Position numbers and translations under genes: made by a program
Assembly: GCA_900544845.1 (NCBI GenBank)
Contig: UQWV01000045.1
Coordinates: 1-14,796, forward strand
Length of the DNA: 14,796 nucleotides
Origin: an uncultured Collinsella sp.
Lineage (GTDB): Bacteria; Actinomycetota; Coriobacteriia; Coriobacteriales; Coriobacteriaceae
Direction: 5' to 3'
Notes under the pieces: model-generated
Database searches by the model: none
Told to the model about the DNA's origin: nothing
Seen by the model: the letters and a program-made list of their open reading frames with translations, nothing else
Part shown: positions 6,215 through 13,313 of the stretch, piece after piece
How positions within the stretch are numbered: position 1 is the first letter of the stretch
How the letters are laid out: the number at the start of each line of letters is the position of its first letter

Positions 6215-7528
6215 ATGAAGCTCACTATAGAATCGATGACCTACGGCGCCGACGGGCTGGCGCACGCCGACAACGGCAAGGCCGTCTTTGTGCAGGGTGC
6301 CGTGGCAGGCGACACCGTCGAGGCCGAGGTCGTACAGGACGGCAAGTCATTCATGCGCGCCCGCACCACCGAGATTCTGGAGCCAAGCCCCAATCGCATT
6401 CAGCCTCCCTGCCCCTTCGTGGGCATCTGCGGCGGCTGCTCGTGGGGCAATCTCTCACGCACGGCACAGCTCGCCGCCAAGGAGCAAAACCTGCGCTCCA
6501 CGCTCGAGCGCATCGGCAAGTTCGCTCCTGAGCTGGCAAATGAGTTGGTACAGCCCATCTGCCACACCAAGGACGACTGGGGCTACCGCAATAAAATCGA
6601 GCTCGAACCGACCGTCGTCAACGGTCGCGTGCGCCTTGGCATGCACGGTGTCGACCCCAGCAAAATCGTGACCGTCGATATGTGTCCGCTGTTCGATAAG
6701 CGCTTCCCGAAGGCACTCAAATCGGTCGTCGGCGCACTCAACTATCTAAGCGGCAGCCATGACTTGGGGCTCGAACGCGTGGGCATTCGCGCATCGCGCC
6801 GCACCAAGGCACTCGAGGTCGCACTCTGGACGCCCACAGGCTCTTTTCCGCGCTCGCAGGTCTCCCGCGTGCTGGCGGACGCCGCTCATCCTACGAGCAT
6901 CGTACGCGTGATGAGCAAGGGCGAAAAGAAGGCCCGCCGTGTCTCCAAGGTCGAAATGCTCGCCGGAGAGGGCTCATGGACCGAGAATATCGCCGAGGAT
7001 CAGATGCGCTTGTCTGCCCCGTCTTTTTTCCAGGTCAACACCAAGGGTGCCGAGATTTTGATCGAGCTTGTCATGGAAGCGCTCGACCCGCAGGAAGACG
7101 AGCTTGCCGTGGACCTGTACTGCGGTGCCGGCACCTTTACCCTGCCGCTCGCCCGCCGCTGCGACTTTGTCGCTGCCGTCGAGGCCTACGGCCCCGCCGT
7201 GCGCGATCTACGCCGTAACCTGGAAATCAACAAGCTTGATAACGTCGACGTCATCGGCGGAGACGCGGTGCGCGAGTTCCCCGACCAGGATGCCGACATC
7301 TTGGTGGTCGACCCGCCGCGCGCAGGCCTCGCCCCCGAGGCGATCGGCCTTATCGCCAGCACGAGTGCCCGCGATGTCGCCTACGTGAGCTGCGACCCGG
7401 CCACCCTGGCGCGCGATCTCAAACGCTTTGTCGAAGAAGGCACCTTCTCCCCCGTCAAGATCACACCGGTCGATCTGTTCCCGCAAACCTTCCACTGCGA
7501 AACCGTCGTCCACCTCAAGCGCAACTAG
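6215..7528 (+). CDS. rlmD: 23S rRNA (uracil-C5)-methyltransferase, RlmD/RumA type
   Basis: The 437-residue protein is a SAM-dependent RNA m5U methyltransferase of the TrmA/RumA family. An N-terminal TRAM domain (about 1-58) is followed by the Fe-S cysteines Cys66, Cys72, Cys75 (C-x5-C-x2-C) and Cys157 (MCPLF). The catalytic domain has FFQVN (271-275), the SAM loop VDLYCGAGTF (299-308), DPPRAGL (366-372), the nucleophile Cys393 in YVSCDPATLARDL, and the likely base Glu429 in HCETVVHL. The start at 6215 is preferred because AGGCAGGA lies just before it; the in-frame ATG at 6179 sits against the ppk terminator without a ribosome site. The target (U1939, U747 or a tRNA) cannot be fixed from sequence, so the symbol is provisional. 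The Fe-S cysteines argue for the rRNA branch. Confidence 0.9.
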   Translation: MKLTIESMTYGADGLAHADNGKAVFVQGAVAGDTVEAEVVQDGKSFMRARTTEILEPSPNRIQPPCPFVGICGGCSWGNLSRTAQLAAKEQNLRSTLERIGKFAPELANELVQPICHTKDDWGYRNKIELEPTVVNGRVRLGMHGVDPSKIVTVDMCPLFDKRFPKALKSVVGALNYLSGSHDLGLERVGIRASRRTKALEVALWTPTGSFPRSQVSRVLADAAHPTSIVRVMSKGEKKARRVSKVEMLAGEGSWTENIAEDQMRLSAPSFFQVNTKGAEILIELVMEALDPQEDELAVDLYCGAGTFTLPLARRCDFVAAVEAYGPAVRDLRRNLEINKLDNVDVIGGDAVREFPDQDADILVVDPPRAGLAPEAIGLIASTSARDVAYVSCDPATLARDLKRFVEEGTFSPVKITPVDLFPQTFHCETVVHLKRN

Positions 7529-7563
7529 ACTGTTTGCCCAAGGCCACGCCCGATGATTTTTCT

Positions 7564-7617
7564 GGGACGGGGATTAAATAATCAATTTGCACCGAATGAT
7601 TATTTAATCCCCGTCCC
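7564..7617. repeat. 21-bp perfect inverted repeat
   Basis: GGGACGGGGATTAAATAATC plus one A (7564-7584) is repeated as its exact complement at 7597-7617, with a 12-base loop. GC-rich outer ends enclose an AT-rich core. No T-run follows, so it is a poor terminator although it lies 35 bases after the rlmD stop. It ends 5 bases before the IS remnant. It looks like a dispersed palindromic element (REP/MITE type), to be confirmed by copy number. Confidence 0.7.
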
Positions 7618-7622
7618 GAAAT

Positions 7623-8040
7623 TGAACCGCCCCCTCATTTCTTGAACATTAAAAATGGGGGCTTCTTTATGGACGGGAGAGTCAGGCACGACGCCACGCT
7701 GAGGACTCTTGCAGCAGAGCTTTGCGACAGGGGGTACGGGCGCGCCGAAGGCCGGCGGGAGGCCGAAGGGTGCCCGGACCCGGCCGGGGCCGGCGGCGTG
7801 CGAGAGCAAGCTCATGCGACGGAGCTGCTGCCGGGGCGCCTGAAGGACGAATTCTACAGGAACCGGACGTGGCGGAGCTTCGAGGAGTTCAAGCGGGACC
7901 TCGAAGCCTATACCGTTCACTGGAACAAGAGGAGGAGGCGGGCTAAGCAAAAGGGGCTGACCCCGGAGGAGTTCCGGAATCAGTCCCCATGTGCGGCATA
8001 GGCCGCTAATTGACCCGTCCAAGTATCGGGGCGCAGTTCA
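7623..8040 (+). mobile_element. internally deleted IS3-family element
   Basis: The left end TGAACCGCCCCCTCATTTCTTG and the complement of the right end (TGAACTGCGCCCCGATACTTG) align with few differences and one gap, and both begin with the TGAAC typical of IS3-group ends. Between them is one short reading frame combining what looks like the start of OrfA with the end of OrfB. At 418 bp the element is about a third of a normal IS3 element. No clear 3-4-bp target duplication is seen (AAT left, TTT right), so the insertion is old or rearranged. It cannot move by itself, but transposase from an intact relative could act on its ends. Confidence 0.75.
7669..8001 (+). pseudogene. IS3 transposase remnant (OrfA start joined to OrfB end)
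   Basis: An open frame of 110 codons. Residues 1-24 (LRTLAAELCDRGYG) resemble the start of the helix-turn-helix of IS3-type OrfA proteins. Residues 25-50 are low-complexity Gly/Ala/Arg/Glu and resemble nothing known to me. Residues 57-106 (RLKDEFYRNRTWRSFEEF, AYTVHWNKRRRRA, LTPEEFRNQS) match the C-terminal end of the IS3-family integrase domain. The body of the catalytic domain, including the region of its two aspartates, is missing. The frame remains open across the join, so a short protein could be made, but it would not be a transposase. Confidence 0.75.
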
Positions 8041-8087
8041 TTTCAGCGCCGCCCGAGAAAGCTAAACGCCTTCTGGCAGGTTGTCCC

Positions 8088-8122
8088 GGGCCGAGGGCGG
8101 CCACCTTGATCGCCCTCGGCCC
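8088..8122 (-). terminator. hairpin downstream of the PTS operon
   Basis: GGGCCGAGGGCG (8088-8099) and CGCCCTCGGCCC (8111-8122) form a perfect 12-bp stem, 55 bases past the stop of the PTS gene. No T-run follows on the minus strand, so it may terminate weakly or protect the mRNA end. Confidence 0.55.
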
Positions 8123-8177
8123 TCACCCACCTCAACTGCTCCTCAATTACATGGAGCTGGTCGAGAAGAGGCGCAAG

Positions 8178-9626
8178 CTAGCGGGCGCCTTCCTCTTCGT
8201 CGTTGGGCCGGTAGGTGATGAACTCGATAACAAAGGCCAGGACGGCAGAGACGAGCGAGGCGATGATCGCGAAGATCATGTGAGAGATCCCGGCGCCACC
8301 AGGGGTCCCGTCGATGAAGTTGAGCAGGTTGAAGACGCCGAGGCCGCCCGAGATGTACATGAGGGCGCCCGTCATTCCCACGATGGCGCCGCCAACGGCG
8401 GAACTCAGGCATGCCACGACGAATGCGCGCTTGTTGGGCAGGGCGATGCCGTAGATGCCCGGCTCGGTGACGCCGAAGAAGAAGGCGGAGATCATCGCGG
8501 GAAGGGCGATGCCGCGGAAGCGCTCGTCCTTGTTTCTGAGGTACATGGCAAAGATGACCGCTCCGAGCGCGAACCCGTGGCCGATGGTGGCGGCGAGCAC
8601 GCTGTCGTGGCCGAGGGTGTTTAGGTTCATGATGGAGATGGGGATGAGGCTCCAGTGGAAGCCAAAGATGACGAGGCACATCCACAGTCCGCCGACCAGG
8701 GCGCTGCCCAGGACGGAACCAACCACGGGAAGCTGGAAGATGAACGAGAACGCCGCGCTCAGCAGGTTGGTGATGAGGGTTGCCACCGGGCCGATGACGA
8801 GGTAGCCCAAGACGATGGAGACCGTCATCGTGGCGAGCGGTACGAGGAACATCTTGAGCGCAGTCGGCATCCAGCTCTTGAGCCAGCGCTCAAGGATAGA
8901 GCCGAACCACACCATGAGAAGGACGGGGATCACCGAGCTCACGTAGCCGGACACGGGCATGATGATGGGGACCCCGAGGGCGGTGGCGTACCACGAGAAC
9001 GTGCCGGCCACGCCGAGGTCGATGCTGCCGAGCGCCTCGCCCGAGGTCAGGGCGACCATCGTCGGGTAGAGGAGCGCCACGCCGATTGCCACGCCAGTGA
9101 ACTCGTTCATGCGGAACTTGCGCGCGGCACTGAACGCCAGGGCGACGGGAAGGAAGTAGAAGAAGCCGTCAGCCACGGTGTAGAGCAGCGTGTAGAGGCC
9201 GTCGTTTGCAAAGGCCGGGACGAAGTAGGTGATGAGGGCAAGCAGTCCCTTCATGATGCCTGCGGCGGCAAGCGGTCCCAGGATGGGCTGGAAGATGCCA
9301 GAGATGAGGTCGATGATGACGGAGGCAACGGTCTTATCGCCCTGGGGCTCGTCGTCGGCGCTTGCGCCGCCCGAGAAGTTGCCGGCCTCCATGACCGCGT
9401 CGTAGACGTCTTCGACGATGTTACCCACGACCACCTGGTACTGGCCGTTGGCCTGGATGACCTGGATGACGCCCTTGAGGGTCTCAATCTTGGCCGTGTT
9501 GGCGCGGGACTCGTCCTTGAGCTTGAAGCGCACGCGCGTGATGCAGTGCGCGACGCTGGCGACGTTCTCGGCGCCGCCTACGTTCTCGAGTATGGATCTG
9601 GCCAGGTCGTCGTATTTTTCTGCCAT
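8178..9626 (-). CDS. PTS beta-glucoside-type EIIBC permease
   Basis: The 482-residue membrane protein is a PTS enzyme IIBC of the glucose superfamily, beta-glucoside group. It imports a sugar and phosphorylates it. The EIIB domain (about 1-82) carries the phosphorylated Cys28 in VAHCITRVRF. A short acidic linker (83-98) leads to the EIIC domain (about 100-470) with many hydrophobic spans and the conserved GVTEPGIYG (385-393). E. coli BglF, at about 625 residues, also has a C-terminal EIIA, which is absent here, so phosphate must come from an EIIA encoded elsewhere. AAGGAG lies 6 bases before the ATG. The gene starts 31 bases after the glycosidase stop, so the two are co-transcribed. Exact sugar unknown; a beta-glucoside such as cellobiose, salicin or arbutin is likely from the partner enzyme. 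Confidence 0.92.
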   Translation of the reverse strand: MAEKYDDLARSILENVGGAENVASVAHCITRVRFKLKDESRANTAKIETLKGVIQVIQANGQYQVVVGNIVEDVYDAVMEAGNFSGGASADDEPQGDKTVASVIIDLISGIFQPILGPLAAAGIMKGLLALITYFVPAFANDGLYTLLYTVADGFFYFLPVALAFSAARKFRMNEFTGVAIGVALLYPTMVALTSGEALGSIDLGVAGTFSWYATALGVPIIMPVSGYVSSVIPVLLMVWFGSILERWLKSWMPTALKMFLVPLATMTVSIVLGYLVIGPVATLITNLLSAAFSFIFQLPVVGSVLGSALVGGLWMCLVIFGFHWSLIPISIMNLNTLGHDSVLAATIGHGFALGAVIFAMYLRNKDERFRGIALPAMISAFFFGVTEPGIYGIALPNKRAFVVACLSSAVGGAIVGMTGALMYISGGLGVFNLLNFIDGTPGGAGISHMIFAIIASLVSAVLAFVIEFITYRPNDEEEGAR

Positions 9627-9657
9627 TATTATCTCCTTAGTGATATTGCCCGGGCGG

Positions 9658-11088
9658 CTAGCCCAGGTCGCCTCCGTTGGTGGCGATGGCCTGTTGATAC
9701 CAGTAGAAGCTCTTCTTGCGCCTGCGCTCGAGCGTGCCGTTGCCCAGGTTGTCGCGGTCCACGTAGATGAAGCCGTAGCGCTTCTCCATCTCGCCGGAGC
9801 CCGCGCTCACGAGGTCGATCGGCCCCCAGGTGGTGTAGCCGAGCATCTCGACGCCGTCCTGCTCGATGGCGTCGCGCATGGCCTCGATGTGCTCGCGCAG
9901 GTAGGCGATGCGGTAGTCGTCCTCGATCGTGCCGTCGGGAAGCACCTCGTCATAGGCGCCGAGGCCGTTCTCCACCACAAAGAGCGGCTTCTGGTAGCGG
10001 TCCCAGAGGTCGTTGATCGTGATGCGGAATCCCAGCGGGTCGATGACCCAGCCCCAGTCGCTCGTGCGCACGTAGGGGTTCTCCACGCCGGCGAAGGCGT
10101 TGCCCTCGGCGACGCCGCCCACGGAGTCGGGGTCGCCCGCGGTGCAGCGCGAGGAGTAGTAGCTAAACGAGATGAAGTCGACGGTGTTCTCCGCAAGGAT
10201 GCGCTCGTCTTCGGCGGTCATGCCCACGTCGATGCCCTCGCGCTCGAGCATCTTGAGCGCGTAGCCGGGGTAGCGACCGCGCGCCTGCACGTCCACGAAG
10301 AAGAGGTCCTCCTGGTTCTTGACCTGCGCCGCGCGAACGTCCTCGGGACGACAGGAGTAGGGGTAGTAGCTTCCCGCGGCGAGCATGCAGCCCACCCTGT
10401 TCTCCGGATCGACCTCGTGGGCGATCTTGGTGGCCCAGGCGCTCGCCACGAGCTCGTTGTGCGCGGCGCGGTACTCGGCCTCGCGGGCATTCTCCCCGGG
10501 CTCGAGGACGATGCCGGCACCCATGAAGGGACGGTGCAAGATCATGTTCATCTCGTTGAACGTGATCCACCAGCGCACGAGGCCGCGGTAGCGGTTGAAG
10601 AGCACCGTCACAAGCCGCTTGTAGAGCTCGATAAGGGTGCGGTTTCGCCAGGCGCCGTACTTCTTGACGAGGTGGATGGGGCAGTCGAAGTGCGTGATGG
10701 TCACGAGGGGCTCGATCCCGTGCTCGCGGCAGCAGCGGAACACGTCCTCGTAGAAGGCGAGCCCGGCCTCGTTGGGCTCCTCCTCGTCGCCATTGGGAAA
10801 GATGCGGCTCCAGGCGATGGAGAGGCGAAAGACCTTAAAGCCCATCTCCGCGAAGAGGGCTATGTCCTCGCGGTAGTGGTGGTAGAAGTCGATGCCCGTC
10901 TGGGCCGGGTAGTAGTACCCGGGCTCAAAGTCGAGCATGCGCCTCAGGCCGCGGCTTACGTCGTTGCGCTCCGGCCCGTGTGGGATGACGTCGACGTTGG
11001 CAAGGCCGCGGCCGCCCTCGTCATAACCTCCCTCGCATTGGTTGGCGGCGGTGGCTCCTCCCCAAAGGAACCCTTTTGGAAATGGCAT
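9658..11088 (-). CDS. bglA: 6-phospho-beta-glucosidase (GH1)
   Basis: The 476-residue protein is a glycoside hydrolase family 1 enzyme that cleaves phosphorylated beta-glucosides in the cytoplasm, giving glucose 6-phosphate and an aglycone or sugar. It shows the GH1 N-terminus FPKGFLWGGATAANQCEG, HFDCPIHL (133-140), acid/base Glu179 in TFNEMN and nucleophile Glu373 in VVENGLG. Residues SAGSGEMEKRYGFIYVD (428-444, with Ser428, Lys436, Tyr438) are the phosphate-binding loop that separates 6-phospho-glycosidases from plain glucosidases. The start at 11088 is set by AAGGAGG a few bases upstream; the frame stays open further upstream only as an overlap with the next gene. It is the middle gene of a minus-strand operon with the EIIBC gene. 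The symbol follows the family (BglA/AscB/BglB are close) and is provisional. Confidence 0.95.
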   Translation of the reverse strand: MPFPKGFLWGGATAANQCEGGYDEGGRGLANVDVIPHGPERNDVSRGLRRMLDFEPGYYYPAQTGIDFYHHYREDIALFAEMGFKVFRLSIAWSRIFPNGDEEEPNEAGLAFYEDVFRCCREHGIEPLVTITHFDCPIHLVKKYGAWRNRTLIELYKRLVTVLFNRYRGLVRWWITFNEMNMILHRPFMGAGIVLEPGENAREAEYRAAHNELVASAWATKIAHEVDPENRVGCMLAAGSYYPYSCRPEDVRAAQVKNQEDLFFVDVQARGRYPGYALKMLEREGIDVGMTAEDERILAENTVDFISFSYYSSRCTAGDPDSVGGVAEGNAFAGVENPYVRTSDWGWVIDPLGFRITINDLWDRYQKPLFVVENGLGAYDEVLPDGTIEDDYRIAYLREHIEAMRDAIEQDGVEMLGYTTWGPIDLVSAGSGEMEKRYGFIYVDRDNLGNGTLERRRKKSFYWYQQAIATNGGDLG

Positions 11089-11210
11089 GGTGCCTCCTTC
11101 TCTCTGGCGCCCCCATCTCTGCGGGGGACGCTTTATAACGTCCTTGCGGCCTCGCGCGCCGGGCCCGTGGCCCTTTCCCTGATGCGCGCGGGCCGCCTGT
11201 GAAGGGGTGA

Positions 11211-12191
11211 CTAGCTGACGGCTTGTCCTGCGGCGGCGCGACGTGCCTCCCGGCCTCCAAGCAGGGAGGGGACTTGTGCCAGGCACACGCCGGCGAGGAT
11301 GATGGCGACGCCCAGCCACTCGACGACGCCGAGCGGCTCGCCGAGGACGATCATGGCGATGAACAGGCCGGCGGGGAGTTCCGCGGCGGCCATGACAGTG
11401 GAGAGGCCCGCGGGCAGGTGCGGAGAGCCCATGCCGAAGAGCAGGACCGGGCAGAGCATGCCAAAGAAGCCGGCGATGACGGCAAAGGGCAGGATGCCCT
11501 GGGCGAGGACGCCCGAGACGATGTAGTCCGGGCACACCGTGAGCGACATGACCACGGAACCCGCGCATACGATGACGCCACGCTGCTCGGACGAGCAGGG
11601 GGCCTCGACCTTGCCGGAGAGGGTGACAAAGAGGGAGCAGGACACGGCCGCCCCCAGCGCGCAGAGCAGGGCCACGGGGTCGTACCCGGTGATGCCGGTC
11701 TTGTAGACGCCGCTGGCGAACACCGTTCCGAAGACGATGACCAGGGCGGAGACCACTTGGAGGAGCCTCGGCGGCCGGCGCGTCATGACGGTCTGCCACA
11801 CGAGCCCCAGCCACGTGAACTGGAAGAGGAGCGTGAGCGCCACCGGGGCGGGTAGCACGCTCATGGCGTAGCAGTAGAGGATTGAGGTGAGGCAGGTGAG
11901 GGCTCCCAGGACCATGAGCTTAAGGGCGAGCTTCCAGCCCACGCGCTGCCAGCGGTGCCCGAGTGCGTGCCCTGCGAGCGTGGCGAGGGCGAAGAAGATG
12001 CAGCCAAACCACGCCTGGCTCGCCACCACCTGTGCCGAGGTGAAGCCCGCGGCGTAGGCGAGCTTGTAGGTCGTGGCCATCGCGCCGTAGCAGGCGCCGC
12101 CCGCAAAGACCTGGAGCGCCGCCTTGGCCTGCCCCGCGCCCGTGACTCCTGCCCCGGCGGCCTGTTGCTTGATTGTGTTTGTTCCTGCCAT
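11211..12191 (-). CDS. EamA-family (DMT superfamily) transporter
   Basis: The 326-residue hydrophobic protein has the two-repeat build of drug/metabolite transporters: a first EamA-like unit at about 25-155 and a second at about 170-308, roughly ten spans. The second ends in the typical ELPAGLFIAMIVLGEP and WLGVAIILAGV stretches (271-302). The start at 12191 has AAGGGAG just upstream. It is the first gene of the operon, 122 bases before the glycosidase. Substrate cannot be read from sequence. Being expressed with a beta-glucoside PTS is unusual for this family; export of an aglycone or metabolite is only a guess. Confidence 0.85.
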   Translation of the reverse strand: MAGTNTIKQQAAGAGVTGAGQAKAALQVFAGGACYGAMATTYKLAYAAGFTSAQVVASQAWFGCIFFALATLAGHALGHRWQRVGWKLALKLMVLGALTCLTSILYCYAMSVLPAPVALTLLFQFTWLGLVWQTVMTRRPPRLLQVVSALVIVFGTVFASGVYKTGITGYDPVALLCALGAAVSCSLFVTLSGKVEAPCSSEQRGVIVCAGSVVMSLTVCPDYIVSGVLAQGILPFAVIAGFFGMLCPVLLFGMGSPHLPAGLSTVMAAAELPAGLFIAMIVLGEPLGVVEWLGVAIILAGVCLAQVPSLLGGREARRAAAGQAVS

Positions 12192-12217
12192 TAGGCTCCC
12201 TTCCGTCTGCTGTCTTG

Positions 12218-12240
12218 CAGATGCACGTCTCGTGCGTCTG
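12218..12240 (-). promoter_or_regulatory. hairpin in the operon leader near the ribosome site
   Basis: CAGACGCACG and CGTGCATCTG (one G-T pair) fold around a 3-base loop in the minus-strand leader, 26 bases before the transporter start codon. It could affect translation or mRNA stability. Confidence 0.4.
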
Positions 12241-12308
12241 TTCCCTGCAGTCGGAAGGTGGGCTCGTGCGGTCTTCTGGCGGTGCATGTGGTACCTGCTG
12301 CCAAGACG

Positions 12309-12344
12309 AAAAAAGCCACGCAACCGACTGCTCGGTTGCGTGGC
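12309..12344 (-). terminator. strong terminator in the leader of the transporter/PTS operon
   Basis: GCCACGCAACCGA and TCGGTTGCGTGGC form a perfect 13-bp stem with a 4-base loop (12315-12344), followed on the minus strand by TTTTTT. It sits 118 bases before the first gene and about 50 after a good promoter (12394-12423), as expected of a leader attenuator. Alternatively it ended a gene that once lay to the right. Confidence 0.8.
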
Positions 12345-12393
12345 AAAAAGGTGGCTAGCGCCCAGAAAAGTCCACGCGTTTTTAGACTGGGAC

Positions 12394-12423
12394 AAAATAC
12401 TACAACAGGTGAGATTCCGTCAA
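12394..12423 (-). promoter_or_regulatory. promoter of the transporter-glycosidase-PTS operon
   Basis: Minus-strand TTGACG (12423-12418), an 18-bp spacer and TATTTT (12399-12394) make a reasonable sigma-70-type promoter. The transcript would begin near 12387 and carry a leader of about 195 bases. Confidence 0.55.
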
Positions 12424-12511
12424 GAAAAACCGAGGAAAAAGTGAGCCTCTGCCCGCCGTACCTGTGGCGGTCGTTCCCCGAACGGGGCGGTGCTGTTGGG
12501 GACTGTCTCGC

Positions 12512-12636
12512 TCTGTAACAGTAAGACCCGGTTTTGGTCCGTAGATGTTACAGATTTAGACGTTTTGTCGGGGCAGTTTCCGTTTGTCTTGATCTGTAAC
12601 AGTTAGGGGTCAAAAGTGGGTCTAGATGTTACAGAT
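12512..12636. repeat. two inverted copies of a palindromic repeat (REPIN-like)
   Basis: Copy 1 (12512-12555) and copy 2 (12592-12636) both begin TCTGTAACA or ATCTGTAACA and end TGTTACAGAT. Copy 1 contains GACCCGGTTTTGGTCC. The complement of copy 2 contains GACCCACTTTTGACCC at the same place, so the copies are inverted relative to each other, with 36 bases between. Two palindromic units in inverted order is the layout of a REPIN. Copy number elsewhere cannot be seen here. Confidence 0.65.
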
Positions 12637-12770
12637 TGAGATTGTTGAGGATGGGTGAGGGTAGCTAATTCGGACGGGGCTATTTTAAACATTGGGAAAT
12701 CGAGCATGGCAAGCGGAGGTCTTCGGGGTATAAGACGGCTAATTGTATGCCGCCTATGAAAGGAACCCTC

Positions 12771-13313
12771 ATGCCCAGCGTTGCCGTTCTCGCCGCCGAT
12801 GGCTTTGAAACTATTGAATGCTTGACCATGGTCGATGTTATGCGTCGCGGCGGCGTGCGTGCCACGCTCGTCTCGATCATGCCCACGCGCGAGGTCGTAA
12901 GCTCGCTGCAGATCCCCGTGACCTGCGATGCGCTCTTTGATGAGATCAACTTTGACGAGTACGACTGCGTCGTGCTGCCCGGCGGCCTGCCCGGTGCCAC
13001 CAACCTGCGCGCAGATCAGCGCGTCTGCGACGTGGTCTGCGAGTTCGCCGCAACCAAGCACGTCGCCGCCATCTGCGCCGCCCCGTTTATCCTGGGCGAG
13101 CTCGACCTGCTCGAGGGGCGCCATGCCACGTGCTTCCCTGGCTTTGAGAAAAGCTTCCCCGAAGGCGCCTATACCGGCGAGAAGGTCACGCAAGACGGCA
13201 ACATCATCACTGCCAGCGGCATGGCACAGTCCCTCCCCTTTGCATTGGAGCTGCTGCGCACGCTCGCCGGCGACAAGGCCGTCGAGAAGGTCGCCGAGGG
13301 CATCCAACTATGA
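12771..13313 (+). CDS. DJ-1/PfpI-family protein
   Basis: The 180-residue protein belongs to the DJ-1 branch of the DJ-1/ThiJ/PfpI family. It shows DGFETIE with the conserved Glu13, VDVMRRGGV (21-29, very close to human DJ-1), the PGG turn (70-72) and the nucleophile Cys102 in AAICAAPFIL. Members act as deglycases or chaperones, or sense oxidation; the activity here is unproven. The start at 12771 has AAAGGA 6 bases upstream and gives a normal family length, whereas the in-frame ATGs at 12747 and 12756 lack such a site. TATAAG at 12730-12735 is a possible -10. Its stop overlaps the maf start (ATGA), so the two genes are probably translated together. Confidence 0.9.
   Translation: MPSVAVLAADGFETIECLTMVDVMRRGGVRATLVSIMPTREVVSSLQIPVTCDALFDEINFDEYDCVVLPGGLPGATNLRADQRVCDVVCEFAATKHVAAICAAPFILGELDLLEGRHATCFPGFEKSFPEGAYTGEKVTQDGNIITASGMAQSLPFALELLRTLAGDKAVEKVAEGIQL

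Noticed and set aside
7529..8177. Search for a CRISPR array or attachment site around the IS remnant
   Set aside because: No spaced direct repeats and no tRNA gene or tRNA-like 3' end found; the repeats here are inverted, not arrayed.
9418..11202. 594-codon plus-strand open frame opposite the PTS and glycosidase genes
   Set aside because: Mirror of strongly biased codons of two well-supported genes; Val/Ala/His/Glu-rich with no recognisable domain.
11089..11814. N-terminal extension of the glycosidase frame up to 11814
   Set aside because: The segment is Arg/Pro/His-rich, overlaps the transporter gene in another frame, and a good ribosome site with a family-typical N-terminus is at 11088.
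12476..12487. CCCCGAACGGGG palindrome resembling the arcA near box
   Set aside because: It shares CCGTTCGGGG with the arcA sites, but has no partner at 21 bp and lies 86 bp from the nearest -10, out of step with 39 or 60. A single GC-rich match is likely chance.
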